DNA from: CAYNBT01 sp964396025
GTDB taxonomy: Bacteria > Patescibacteriota > WWE3 > UBA101185 > UBA10185
Length of the DNA stretch: 35,538 nt
NCBI GenBank assembly: GCA_964396025.1
Contig: CAYNBT010000007.1
Location: 1-35,538 of the forward strand
Direction of reading: 5' to 3'
The translations under genes were made by a program, and so were the position numbers. Each line of letters starts with the position of its first letter. Position 1 is the first letter of the stretch. The notes below the pieces were generated by a model, which saw nothing but the letters and a program-made list of their open reading frames with translations, was not told where the DNA came from and did not search any database. Below, piece after piece: positions 21,336 to 29,559 of this stretch.

Positions 21336-23336
21336 TTAAATTCTTGGGGTGGTTTTAATCACAATGGTTTGATTGTTAAAAAACTCTACTTCCCCAAGAT
21401 TAATGATTTTCTCATAATTCAACTCGTTTTTATACACTTGGCGTTCTACTTGTCCTAGAATAATGTAGTTAACTTTGTAGTAGTCAATAATTTCTTGTGT
21501 ATCTAGTGGGTCAATGCCCATATATACTTCATCGATGAGGCTTTGTCTTAACTCAATTTCTGTTCTGTCGTTTCTCCAAGTTTCCTCGTGTTCTTCCCAA
21601 CCCAAAACAGAGTTCCAACCTAACAGCGCAGAGAACAAATTGTTTTGAAAATAACTATCCCCATAGGCTTCTATTATGACGATAGGTTTGCCTTTTAATG
21701 CTGTTTTAGACAGATTTTCAAGATAATTAAATGCTTCGTAATCATACGGATATGATTTTTGCCACCACGAATGCAGATACCTCAAGCCTTTAAAATCATT
21801 CTCTCTAAAAAGATAATTTACCGAAGTCACAAAGTACATGCTCATGACAAAGATAACAACAGCCATAAGTGCTTTTATCACGCGAGACTTGATCAGTAAG
21901 AATCTTGTGCAAACAACTGCTGTACATATTCCCAAAATGACCCACACTTGGCTTGAGACTTTGTAAAAAGTATTGAATCTGTAGAAGAATTTATCTGCAT
22001 TGATATCCTTTACATAGAAAACCTCAATAGCGAGAAGTAAAAGCAAACTTGCCAGAAACAGCAAATGAATCATCGATTTAGTTTCTGGCCTACTGATTTT
22101 TGTCTTTTTTTCAAGATATAAAAATACTACAGTTGCTGTAATGAATACACCCCAAACAGCTAACCAAGGTACAATCTCACTTGGGTTTTTAACAAACCCC
22201 ACCTCGCTTACCGGATTTTTATAATTTGAGTAAAATGGGCTGGCTATGATTTGTGCAGCATATATCGCAACAAGCGAAATCATTGCAGCTTTGACCACAC
22301 TGCGTTCTTTATACAAAATTGCAAGTGTAACTATCAAGCCACTCACAGGATAATCCCAAGGATGTAGCAGCAAAACTATAGAGAGTGTTATTGTCATTGC
22401 GAGCAATGTTCTGGTTTGTTTGAACTGGAGGTAGTAATAAGTAGCTAGAATTATCGCAACAAGTGGCAAAATACCCCAAACATGAGAATGCAAGTCCAGC
22501 TCCACAAAAGATCTAAATGGGTGCAAAAATAGTGCATCTTTTATTAACTTAGCTGTTTGCCTGTGCGAATAATATTCAATGTTGCCAAGTGAGAGTAGTT
22601 TACTAGCAAGCCAAGGTATAGTATCTATAGTTCCCGCAATGCAAACAAAAAAAACTCCTAGCAACCCACCTATCTGGTGGCTTTTTTTGCTAATGCCTTT
22701 TGAGATTTCTGAGCATGTATAGTAGGTTAACAGTATTATAGAAGTGATAAGGTTGATCGATATTACATATAGCGCAGGATTAGTGGTCAATCCCAAAACT
22801 TTTAAGTAGAAGTAGGTAACAAAATGCCCAAAGTAGTAATAGTTGAGATTTTCTCCAGCCATCCAGAAATCTTGCAAAGGAAGTTTGGACGTATTAAACA
22901 ATGAATTTGTGATACCAAATTCCATTATGCGTTCCTGATTAAAGGAATCCGGCAAATGCCCCTTTACTAAATATGTCGCAATGAATACACCTGTAAATAT
23001 GAAAACAATTTTTGCGGTAGTTAGTAGGTTCAGTAGTTTTCTATTCTTGAGGTATTTGAGTTCCAAGTACAGGTTTAAAATACCCCAAAATGTTAGAAAA
23101 ATAAGAGAGTGTTTAAAAGTCAATATATGTGCTCCAGATATCAGCGCCAGTTCAAAATATATAAATGCTAAGAATACCCAAGCAGTAGTGATGCTTAGTA
23201 TCAATCCCCTATCCCACAGTTTTTTGAAAATAATTGAATAGATTGGCCAAGATAAATATCCTAAGCCCAACATGAGCCCTATAGTTGGTATCAAAAATTT
23301 GTATAAATCCTCAATCACAAAGAAGATTGCATTCAT
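21336..23336 (-). CDS. DUF2298 (YYY) membrane protein, 666 aa
   Basis: A large integral membrane protein of the Chlor_Arch_YYY/DUF2298 family, which is related in topology to GT-C glycosyltransferases; its activity is not established. About 14-16 helices. The family signature is clear: PLQDFWMAGENLNYYYFGH at about 150, with SFVELDLHSHVWG further on. A C-terminal soluble part of about 140 residues follows. Family length is often longer (700-900). ATG 23336 lies 6 nt after TATAAT (23348-23343); the longer frame starting at 23354 would place that promoter inside the gene. Likely a role in envelope glycan synthesis. Confidence 0.88.
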   Translation of the reverse strand: MNAIFFVIEDLYKFLIPTIGLMLGLGYLSWPIYSIIFKKLWDRGLILSITTAWVFLAFIYFELALISGAHILTFKHSLIFLTFWGILNLYLELKYLKNRKLLNLLTTAKIVFIFTGVFIATYLVKGHLPDSFNQERIMEFGITNSLFNTSKLPLQDFWMAGENLNYYYFGHFVTYFYLKVLGLTTNPALYVISINLITSIILLTYYTCSEISKGISKKSHQIGGLLGVFFVCIAGTIDTIPWLASKLLSLGNIEYYSHRQTAKLIKDALFLHPFRSFVELDLHSHVWGILPLVAIILATYYYLQFKQTRTLLAMTITLSIVLLLHPWDYPVSGLIVTLAILYKERSVVKAAMISLVAIYAAQIIASPFYSNYKNPVSEVGFVKNPSEIVPWLAVWGVFITATVVFLYLEKKTKISRPETKSMIHLLFLASLLLLLAIEVFYVKDINADKFFYRFNTFYKVSSQVWVILGICTAVVCTRFLLIKSRVIKALMAVVIFVMSMYFVTSVNYLFRENDFKGLRYLHSWWQKSYPYDYEAFNYLENLSKTALKGKPIVIIEAYGDSYFQNNLFSALLGWNSVLGWEEHEETWRNDRTEIELRQSLIDEVYMGIDPLDTQEIIDYYKVNYIILGQVERQVYKNELNYEKIINLGEVEFFNNQTIVIKTTPRI

Positions 23337-23342
23337 AGCCAA

Positions 23343-23348
23343 ATTATA
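23343..23348 (-). promoter_or_regulatory. -10 element TATAAT, leaderless promoter of the DUF2298 gene
   Basis: TATAAT on the minus strand ends 6 nt before ATG 23336. It is 41 nt from the divergent TATAAT of the SIMPL gene. Confidence 0.65.
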
Positions 23349-23388
23349 AAGCATGCTTTCTACATATACTAAATGTATGGAAAGTTGT

Positions 23389-23394
23389 TATAAT
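23389..23394 (+). promoter_or_regulatory. -10 element TATAAT, leaderless promoter of the SIMPL gene
   Basis: TATAAT ends 6 nt before ATG 23401, with spacer TAGCGT. No ribosome site. Confidence 0.68.
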
Positions 23395-23400
23395 TAGCGT

Positions 23401-24126
23401 ATGGAAAAAAGTAAACTTTTAAAGTTAATATTTGTATTAGTGTTTCTTGTTTCATTAGGTGCGAATTTTAAGTACCTTTTCTTAAGACGCTCTAGGATAA
23501 CCGTTACTGGAGAATATATAGCCTCAAATTCAAACGAAACTGCTCGATTTAACGTTTACATTCAAGATAAATCTCCAGAAAAAGCAACCGCTGTAAAAGG
23601 TATGGACGAGAAGAATCAAGCCATTGTTGATGCTGTAAAGGAATTTGGAATACCAAAGGAAGATATTAAATCTACCTCTGTAAATGTATACAGAGAGCAA
23701 GTTTGGAATCCGAACACTAATATCTCTGAAGAGAAGGATTGGGTTGCCTCTTCCAGCCTTGAAATAAAACTAGATGATGCTTCCAAGGCCTCTGAGTTTG
23801 CTGGAATTCTCTCTGGTTTAGAAGTAACTAGCTTTGACGGACCATACTTTGCTGTGGATGCAAACAATAACAATAAGGAAATGGCACTAGAGAAGGCATT
23901 CATAAATGCAAAAGAGAAAGCAACCGCTTTAGCTGCGATTCAAAACATGAAACTTGGCAAGGTAGTGTCTTTTGTTGAGGGTTACAGCATGGGTGAAATA
24001 CAACCAATGTATGCCAAAATGGATCGTGCTATGGGTGGCGGTGGAGGCTCTATCGCAGTCGAACCAGGTTCGAGCGACACTGCATCTACAGTGACAGTTA
24101 CATTTGAGTTAGTACGAGGTCTGTAA
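23401..24126 (+). CDS. SIMPL-domain (DUF541) membrane-anchored protein, 241 aa
   Basis: An N-terminal signal anchor (about 8-28) is followed by a SIMPL/DUF541 domain: RITVTGEYIASNSNETARFNV-like first strands, VDAVKEFGIPKEDIKSTSVNV in the middle, the ALEKAFINAKEKATALA helix, then a glycine-rich stretch (MGGGGGS) and final strands TVTVTFEL. Members include Escherichia coli YggE, linked to oxidative stress, and BP26 of Brucella. Molecular function unknown; predicted outside the membrane. Leaderless promoter. Its last 29 nt overlap the convergent metalloprotease gene. Confidence 0.88.
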   Translation: MEKSKLLKLIFVLVFLVSLGANFKYLFLRRSRITVTGEYIASNSNETARFNVYIQDKSPEKATAVKGMDEKNQAIVDAVKEFGIPKEDIKSTSVNVYREQVWNPNTNISEEKDWVASSSLEIKLDDASKASEFAGILSGLEVTSFDGPYFAVDANNNNKEMALEKAFINAKEKATALAAIQNMKLGKVVSFVEGYSMGEIQPMYAKMDRAMGGGGGSIAVEPGSSDTASTVTVTFELVRGL

Positions 24127-25003
24127 GATTCTTTGTAATTACCTTTGAGCGCATAGTTAGCAATTCAAGTATATGAATTGGCTTGCATGCGCTCTTTAGT
24201 TTTGATAAATCATTTACACTCAGACTTATTGTGTTTGATGTAACAGGATTCATGATAGAGTCTTTATCATCAATATGTTCCAACCCTAACTTGTGTCCGA
24301 ACTCGTGGGCCATAGTGTGAACAAATCTTTGCTTGTCATCATAAAAATAAATGATAATTTCATTTTTTGCTGGTATAAATATTCCTTCCTCGGGTTGTTG
24401 GTTTAACAAAGTGTTGAAATTCTTTATGGATTCATTGTAGCCATCAACACGCCTATTTAATTCTCCTATACGGTTGTTAAGGTCAGTTGCCTTGTTGTTG
24501 AGTAAATCAATTGTGTTAATTAGGTCGTTGCGCTTAGCTACTAGTTGCTCAAACACATCTTCAGGTGCCCCGCCTTTACGATTCCACTCTTGTATCTCCT
24601 TATTCAATTCACTTAGCTCAGCTTGAAGCTTGTCTGAATCCTTATAAAAAGTTTCTAGCTCGCTTTTAAGTTTTGACTGTTGTATTTCGACTTCAATCTT
24701 ACTTTGATTGATCTTGGAAAGCTCACGTTGTCGTTCATCGTACTTAAGTGAGACTTTTAGTACGTTTGGTTCATTACTATAAATCAGGTGTTCTTTTCCA
24801 AGGCCCTTATTCCATAATGCGGCAGCTTCATTTATATCTCGCTTCACTTCGGACTCGCTCGCATTGAATCTAGGGTCAATATACTCAACATTATATTGAA
24901 TAGGCTTTTTGCAGGGAGAGTAATAAAGTATGGTGTCTCGCTTATGATAAATCACCATCACAAATATGATTGCTACTGTTAGTTTTATTATTCTTTTTAG
25001 CAT
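24098..25003 (-). CDS. Membrane-anchored matrixin-like metalloprotease with coiled-coil insert, 301 aa
   Basis: Predicted extracytoplasmic zinc protease. A signal anchor (5-19) leads to the first part of a metzincin-type fold (about 35-90), a long coiled coil (about 90-200), then the zinc site HEFGHKLGLEH (His233, Glu234, His237, His243) and the Met-turn SIMNP (Met251). The coiled coil splits the catalytic domain between its early strands and its active helix, which is unusual for matrixins. The ATG overlaps the stop of the SulP gene (TAATG), so the two are translationally coupled. The 3' end overlaps the SIMPL gene by 29 nt. Confidence 0.87.
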   Translation of the reverse strand: MLKRIIKLTVAIIFVMVIYHKRDTILYYSPCKKPIQYNVEYIDPRFNASESEVKRDINEAAALWNKGLGKEHLIYSNEPNVLKVSLKYDERQRELSKINQSKIEVEIQQSKLKSELETFYKDSDKLQAELSELNKEIQEWNRKGGAPEDVFEQLVAKRNDLINTIDLLNNKATDLNNRIGELNRRVDGYNESIKNFNTLLNQQPEEGIFIPAKNEIIIYFYDDKQRFVHTMAHEFGHKLGLEHIDDKDSIMNPVTSNTISLSVNDLSKLKSACKPIHILELLTMRSKVITKNLTDLVLTQM

Positions 25004-26637
25004 TAAGTAAGCCTATGACCTAAGTGTGTAAGGGCGTCTACTGTCTTAGCAAAGACTTTACCCTGTTTTAAAAGTTTCTGGTATTCATGACTTTGCTCTA
25101 GCATTTCCTCTACGAGTGGATTTGCACCTGTGATTAAAACGTTACGTTTTTGGCTCCTTATGACTTCTATAATTTCGTCTAGGGCTTCTACACCATCCAT
25201 ATCTATAAAATGTACATTTCTTAATCGCAGTACTATGTTTTTAAACTCACCAAGATCTTTTTCGAATCTCAACACATGTGCTTGTCCGTTCATGTATGCA
25301 AGGATACCGTGAAAGGTGTAAACCAATGTATCAGCCTCTACTTTTAGTTCTTCCCCGTCAATAGTGTCTCCTGCGATTTTTCCTTCTACTCCGTTCTCTT
25401 TGCTGTTCATAACAAGCTCGAATTGCCCTCGGGAAAGTTGCTCAACAAAGATTAAGAGTGAGATTGTGGCGCCAAGCAGGATTCCAACAATGGGGTCTTC
25501 GTAGATTGTTACTGCCGCCACAAGCATGGCCAAAAAGAATGATTTTTTGTCCACCTCATACATTTTCTTGAAATGATGAAACTCGATCATTCGTAATGCT
25601 ACGTAGACAAGAATGGCTGCGATCGCTGCCATTGGGATATATTTGAAATATTGCAAGAAAAGTATAGAGATTGCTGCTACCGCAATGCTGCTAATCATTG
25701 CTGAGGTTTTATGTGTTGCTTTTGTTTTAATGTTAAGAGAAGTTCTTGCAAGTGCTGCTGTAGCAGGCATACCTCCTGCCAGTCCTGCAATGATGTTTGC
25801 AAGTCCTAATCCAAGCATTTCCTTCCTTTTATTGTGTTTAGTCTTTGTCATGCCGTCTGCAATTTTTGCTGAAATCATGGTTTCCAGTATTGCTATCAAG
25901 GCAATTACTACAGAGGCAACCAGAATGTTGTAAGAAAAAGAAAGTTTTATTGGCTGGAACAATGCTGGCTGAATATCTGCAAACTTCATGCCTAGAGTTT
26001 GCAGTTTTATAGGAATAAGTTCATTCTGAGATAAGTAGCCAAGTAAGATTCCTATTGGTGCCAGTATTATAGCTCCTGGAACTTTTGGTGTAAGTTTTAA
26101 AAACGCCATTAGCGCAAGAAAAAACACAATAAACATGGCAAAAGTTGCCGGAGATGCAAGATGTAGATTGGTAAAAGTAGCAACAACATTGTCAATAAAT
26201 CGCTCGTGTGCCTTTAAACCTGTGATGCCTAGAGCGTAGTTGGCTTGGTTAAGTGCAATAATGAGTGCAACACCTAGTGTAAATCCATGAATTGTGTTGG
26301 CAGGAACAAAAACCAGATATTTCTCCAATTTTAATGCAAAGGCTGCTAAAATAATGAGTCCTGATAATACTGCCAGTGAAGGAAGTTGGTCGACACCGTT
26401 TGAAATCACAAATGCCGCTATAAGGCCAGAAAGAGCGCCTGTTGGCCCCACAATGTTAAAGTTACTTCCTCCAAATATTGCTGCTATTAAACCTGCCCAT
26501 ATTGCCGTGATTATTCCTACCACAGGTGTTGTTTGCGATGCCACAGCAAGCGAAACAGATAATGGTATAGATACTAAAGCAACAGTTAGCCCGGCTTTCC
26601 AATTGGTTTTTATTGATTTTGAATATTCTTTGAACAT
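25003..26637 (-). CDS. SulP-family anion transporter with STAS domain, 544 aa
   Basis: A membrane transporter of the SLC26/SulP family, moving sulfate, bicarbonate or another anion; the substrate cannot be read from sequence. About 12-14 helices in residues 15-405, with the typical early segment VGIITAIWAGLIAAIFGGS and NIVGPTGALSG. A C-terminal STAS domain (about 430-540) carries NIVLRLRNVHFIDMDGVEAL. A TTG upstream (26655) is in frame, but ATG 26637 has AGGA at the right distance. It is coupled to the downstream protease gene by a 1-nt overlap. A carbonic anhydrase, sometimes fused in such proteins, is absent. Confidence 0.92.
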   Translation of the reverse strand: MFKEYSKSIKTNWKAGLTVALVSIPLSVSLAVASQTTPVVGIITAIWAGLIAAIFGGSNFNIVGPTGALSGLIAAFVISNGVDQLPSLAVLSGLIILAAFALKLEKYLVFVPANTIHGFTLGVALIIALNQANYALGITGLKAHERFIDNVVATFTNLHLASPATFAMFIVFFLALMAFLKLTPKVPGAIILAPIGILLGYLSQNELIPIKLQTLGMKFADIQPALFQPIKLSFSYNILVASVVIALIAILETMISAKIADGMTKTKHNKRKEMLGLGLANIIAGLAGGMPATAALARTSLNIKTKATHKTSAMISSIAVAAISILFLQYFKYIPMAAIAAILVYVALRMIEFHHFKKMYEVDKKSFFLAMLVAAVTIYEDPIVGILLGATISLLIFVEQLSRGQFELVMNSKENGVEGKIAGDTIDGEELKVEADTLVYTFHGILAYMNGQAHVLRFEKDLGEFKNIVLRLRNVHFIDMDGVEALDEIIEVIRSQKRNVLITGANPLVEEMLEQSHEYQKLLKQGKVFAKTVDALTHLGHRLT

Positions 26638-26728
26638 ATTGAGTCCTAAATACAAGCGTATAGTTTACACCTGCATGTCAATGATATCTATTCTATTACC
26701 ATTTGAAAAAAAACTGTATAGTGTCTTT

Positions 26729-27283
26729 ATGTTTTTAGACCTAGGGATAGGAATAATCATCACTTTTTTGGTAACACACCTTTTTGGTGTCACTTTTGAT
26801 ATCTCAACGCTATTGGTAGGCCTTTGTTTTGTACTAATTCCGGACATTGACTTTCTTCCACATGTTTTTGTAAACAAAGGTGTAAATGGCACAAAATGGA
26901 ACATCCACCGAGAATTAACCCACTACCCTATTTTGCACTTACCGGTGCTTCTAACTGTTTTGGTGCTTTTTGGTAATTTTTATGGATTCTTGTACTTAGT
27001 TAGTGTCTTATTCCACTTTGTCCACGACAGTTTATGGACAGGCTGGGGTATCAAGTGGTTGTGGCCGTTTAGTAAAAGAAATTATAAATTTCTAGCTGAT
27101 GCTACCGGTAAAGTCTCATGGAATCCTGTAATATCTTGGAGTCCCGAGGAGCTTAAAGTGACTGAAGCTACCTATGGCGACAAAGATTGGTTCAAACACT
27201 TGTACTTAAGACCCAGTAAATTATTGATCACAGAGGTTTCATTCTTTATTCTAGGCTTGCTAGTATTATTACTTGCATTTTAG
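26729..27283 (+). CDS. DUF457-like membrane-bound metal-dependent hydrolase, 184 aa
   Basis: A small membrane protein of the YdjM/DUF457 type. Conserved polar residues sit at helix ends: IPDIDFLPH, HRELTHYP and HFVHDSLW, the putative metal ligands of the family. About 4 helices. The activity of the family is unproven. The frame is open far upstream, antisense to the SulP gene, but TATAGT (26717-26722) ends 6 nt before ATG 26729, and MFLDLGIG begins the first helix, so this is the start. The -35 of the next gene (aspS leader) lies inside its last codons. Confidence 0.82.
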   Translation: MFLDLGIGIIITFLVTHLFGVTFDISTLLVGLCFVLIPDIDFLPHVFVNKGVNGTKWNIHRELTHYPILHLPVLLTVLVLFGNFYGFLYLVSVLFHFVHDSLWTGWGIKWLWPFSKRNYKFLADATGKVSWNPVISWSPEELKVTEATYGDKDWFKHLYLRPSKLLITEVSFFILGLLVLLLAF

Positions 27284-27302
27284 GTTGTTACACTAGTATA
27301 AT
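27273..27302 (+). promoter_or_regulatory. Promoter of the aspS T-box leader (TTGCAT-18-TATAAT)
   Basis: TTGCAT (27273-27278), 18-nt spacer and TATAAT (27297-27302). Transcription should begin near 27309, giving a leader of about 235 nt before aspS. The -35 lies inside the end of the upstream gene. Confidence 0.65.
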
Positions 27303-27308
27303 CCAAAT

Positions 27309-27500
27309 ACAGGCGTTGACTCGGCAAACACCGATGAGCTTAGGAAAGAAAGCTTGCATGAATTTGCAGCAATTAGAATCCTACGGGAAGCCCGTTATAG
27401 CTATACCTTTAAGCAAGGTACAAGGCATTTATGTAAATTGAGGTGGCACCACGCTTTATAGCGTCCTCATTATGAGTATTAATTTAGTACTCAAATGAGG
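27309..27500 (+). ncRNA. T-box riboswitch leader upstream of aspS
   Basis: The T-box sequence GAGGTGGCACCACG (27440-27453) pairs with CGTCCTC (27462-27468) as the antiterminator. The competing hairpin uses the same CCTCAT (27465-27470) with ATGAGG (27495-27500), plus inner GAGTA/TACTC. Upstream are a TAGGA/TCCTA-based stem I-like arm with inner GCTTGCA/TGCAGC, an ACGGG/CCCGT hairpin, and a TACCTT/AAGGTA hairpin in the stem III position. I could not place the specifier codon with confidence. No strong U-run follows the terminator hairpin, so it may not act by classical termination; TTTCC near 27511 could pair with the GGAAA around the ribosome site. Confidence 0.85.
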
Positions 27501-27542
27501 TGCATTGTACTTTCCCTCGTTTGACTACTCTAAAAGGAAAAA

Positions 27543-28835
27543 ATGAATAGAACATATACCAAGGATATATCTAAGAAAATTGGTGAAAAGGTTCTTTTGA
27601 TGGGTTGGGTGCATACTTTGCGCCACCAAGGAGGTATAAAATTTGTGTTACTTCGCGATGCTACAGGGATTCTGCAATGCATTGTGTTGAAATCTAACAA
27701 AAGCGCATTTGATACAGTTAACGACTTAACACACGAGTCAGTAATATCTATAGTTGGCAAGGTTAAAGAAGAAAAACAAGCTCCTGGGGGTTTTGAAGTT
27801 GAGATAGAATCAGTGGATGTTTTGTCTGTATCTGCTGCAGAGCTACCTATCCCAGTAATCCCTGAGAAAGGCGGCGGTGAGGTGGAACAATCCTTACGAT
27901 GGGACTGGAGATGGCTTGATCTGCGTCAAAGAGAAAAATTGAATGTCTTTAGAGTTTGGACAGAACTTGAGAAAGGCTTTAGGAAGGCTTGGGATGAAAT
28001 GGATTTTATCCAGATTTACACCCCAACTTTAATGAGCACCGCTAGCGAAACCGGCTCAGAAGTATTTGAAGTTAAGTATTTTGACAGACCTGCCTATCTA
28101 GCCCAATCCCCCCAATTCTATAAACAAATGGCTATGGCAAGCGGCTTTGAGAAAGTATTTATGGTGGGTTCGGTCTTTAGAGCAGAGCTTTCTTACACTA
28201 CCCGCCATATGACCGAATTTACAGGTTGGGATTTTGAGGTTTCTTTTATTGAATCACATCACGACGTTATGGCTATAGAGGAAAAATTGTTAGTCTCAGG
28301 TTTTTCACAAGTAAAAGAAACACTAGGTCTTGATATTTTGGTTCCAACATCGCCTTTTCCCAAGATCTCAATGAAAGATGCAAAAATCAAACTAAAAGCG
28401 GCTGGTATAACAAGTGAAAAGGAAGGAGATCTAAGTCCAGAAGAAGAACGCCAATTGTGTAAGCTAATCAAAGAAGAGACAGGATCAGACTTTGTTTGGG
28501 TTATAGATTATCCAATTGAAGTCAGGGCTTTTTATCACATGAGGCACGAAGACAATCAAAAACTTACTAAAAGTTTTGATCTTTTGTATAAAGGTGTAGA
28601 GATAACCACAGGCGCGCAGAGAGAACATCGCGTAGATGTACTTGAAAGACAGGCTAAGGAAAAAGGTATGGATCTAGACTCACTAAAAGACTATATAAAC
28701 TTCTTTAGATTTGGTTGTCCTCCTCATGGCGGTGTAGGAATAGGTCCTGCACGTATTGTAATGTTGATGCTGGATATTCCTAGTGTGAAAGAAGCCACAT
28801 TTTTACCAAGAGACGTCAAGCGACTCACTCCTTAA
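27543..28835 (+). CDS. aspS: Aspartyl-tRNA synthetase, archaeal type, probably non-discriminating, 430 aa
   Basis: Charges tRNA-Asp, and probably also tRNA-Asn as a step in Asn-tRNA formation by GatCAB. Class II motifs: FRAELSYTTRHMTEFTGWD (motif 2, 212-230) and GIGPARIVML with FLPRDVKRLTP at the end (motif 3). It lacks the GAD insert of bacterial AspRS and is of archaeal/eukaryotic length. At the positions known to set tRNA discrimination in archaeal-type enzymes it has His24 (GWVH) and Pro81 (KQAPGGFE), the non-discriminating state as I recall it. AAAAGGA precedes the ATG. Controlled by the T-box leader. Confidence 0.92.
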   Translation: MNRTYTKDISKKIGEKVLLMGWVHTLRHQGGIKFVLLRDATGILQCIVLKSNKSAFDTVNDLTHESVISIVGKVKEEKQAPGGFEVEIESVDVLSVSAAELPIPVIPEKGGGEVEQSLRWDWRWLDLRQREKLNVFRVWTELEKGFRKAWDEMDFIQIYTPTLMSTASETGSEVFEVKYFDRPAYLAQSPQFYKQMAMASGFEKVFMVGSVFRAELSYTTRHMTEFTGWDFEVSFIESHHDVMAIEEKLLVSGFSQVKETLGLDILVPTSPFPKISMKDAKIKLKAAGITSEKEGDLSPEEERQLCKLIKEETGSDFVWVIDYPIEVRAFYHMRHEDNQKLTKSFDLLYKGVEITTGAQREHRVDVLERQAKEKGMDLDSLKDYINFFRFGCPPHGGVGIGPARIVMLMLDIPSVKEATFLPRDVKRLTP

Positions 28836-28845
28836 AGGAGTGAGT
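28823..28845. repeat. 23-bp perfect palindrome spanning the aspS stop codon
   Basis: ACTCACTCCTT (28823-28833), one central A, then AAGGAGTGAGT (28835-28845). The aspS stop TAA lies in its centre. Neither side has an adjacent U-run (a T-run starts about 19 nt later on the plus strand), so it is either a weak terminator or an RNA 3'-end stabiliser between the convergent genes. Confidence 0.6.
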
Positions 28846-28867
28846 GCCTGCCTAAATCTATGGTTTT

Positions 28868-29506
28868 TTACTGTTGTGGCATGAGTTTTTTGTAGTCTTC
28901 AATATTCTCCATTACGTCTGTAATCATCTTTGTTTGATCTACAAACTCCACATCAGTGGGAAGTTCAAATACTGATGCATCTTCGGACCAGTTGTTGCAG
29001 TCGTAATCGTAGTCCTGTAGGTAAGCGCTAGTGTCAGCGGAAGGAGTTGCTGAACCATTTGTTGTTGCATCTGTCTTTGCGCTATCTTGTACTGTGGAAT
29101 AATCCATTTTGAACCCGTACTTATTGCCCCCATAGTTCGACCACATGTATATGTTTGTGCCATCTCCTACCATGTTCGATTGAATTGTTTGTCCTTCTGC
29201 TGTGTATTCATAGGTGCCTGCAAATTTTTTTCCTGAAACATAGGTGGTTCCTCCAAAAGTGTTTCCTTCAACTTCGCCATTCCAGCTGCACTTTAAACTT
29301 TTACCTTGAGTTAAAAGGTCAGCAAGACTAGTAGTGATTTTACTGGGGCCATTTCCCTCTTCTCCTACTACTTTCTTTTGCTCACGCATATTGCCGTAAT
29401 CACTCTCAACATTTTCTGATGAGGGTTTCATTACTAGGAGATAGTAACCCAAACCAAGTAAAACAAGTACAAGTAAGATTAAAAAAATTGTGTTTTTGTT
29501 TCTCAT
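28868..29506 (-). CDS. Membrane-anchored extracytoplasmic protein of unknown function, 212 aa
   Basis: A signal anchor (about 7-27) is followed by a secreted domain with a layout common in CPR proteins: SLADLLTQGKSLKCSWNG, then GTTYVSGKKFAGTY, then TNIYMWSNYGGNKYGFKM, a flexible serine/threonine linker, and DYDCNNWSEDASVFELP. The two cysteines (in LKCSW and YDCNNW) probably pair. It recalls a lipoprotein-carrier-like (LolA/LppX) fold, but that is only a resemblance. A TTG upstream (29515) is in frame; ATG 29506 is preferred, lying 8 nt after TATGAT. The possible DsbA substrate role is inference. Confidence 0.72.
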   Translation of the reverse strand: MRNKNTIFLILLVLVLLGLGYYLLVMKPSSENVESDYGNMREQKKVVGEEGNGPSKITTSLADLLTQGKSLKCSWNGEVEGNTFGGTTYVSGKKFAGTYEYTAEGQTIQSNMVGDGTNIYMWSNYGGNKYGFKMDYSTVQDSAKTDATTNGSATPSADTSAYLQDYDYDCNNWSEDASVFELPTDVEFVDQTKMITDVMENIEDYKKLMPQQ

Positions 29507-29559
29507 ATATGTCAATCATACTATATAAATTGTTGCTGTAAACTTGTTAGAATCATTAC

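Noticed and set aside
26294..26728. Long open frame upstream of the DUF457 gene
   Set aside because: It is antisense to the SulP gene and contains the promoter. TATAGT 6 nt before ATG 26729 and the family N-terminus fix the start.
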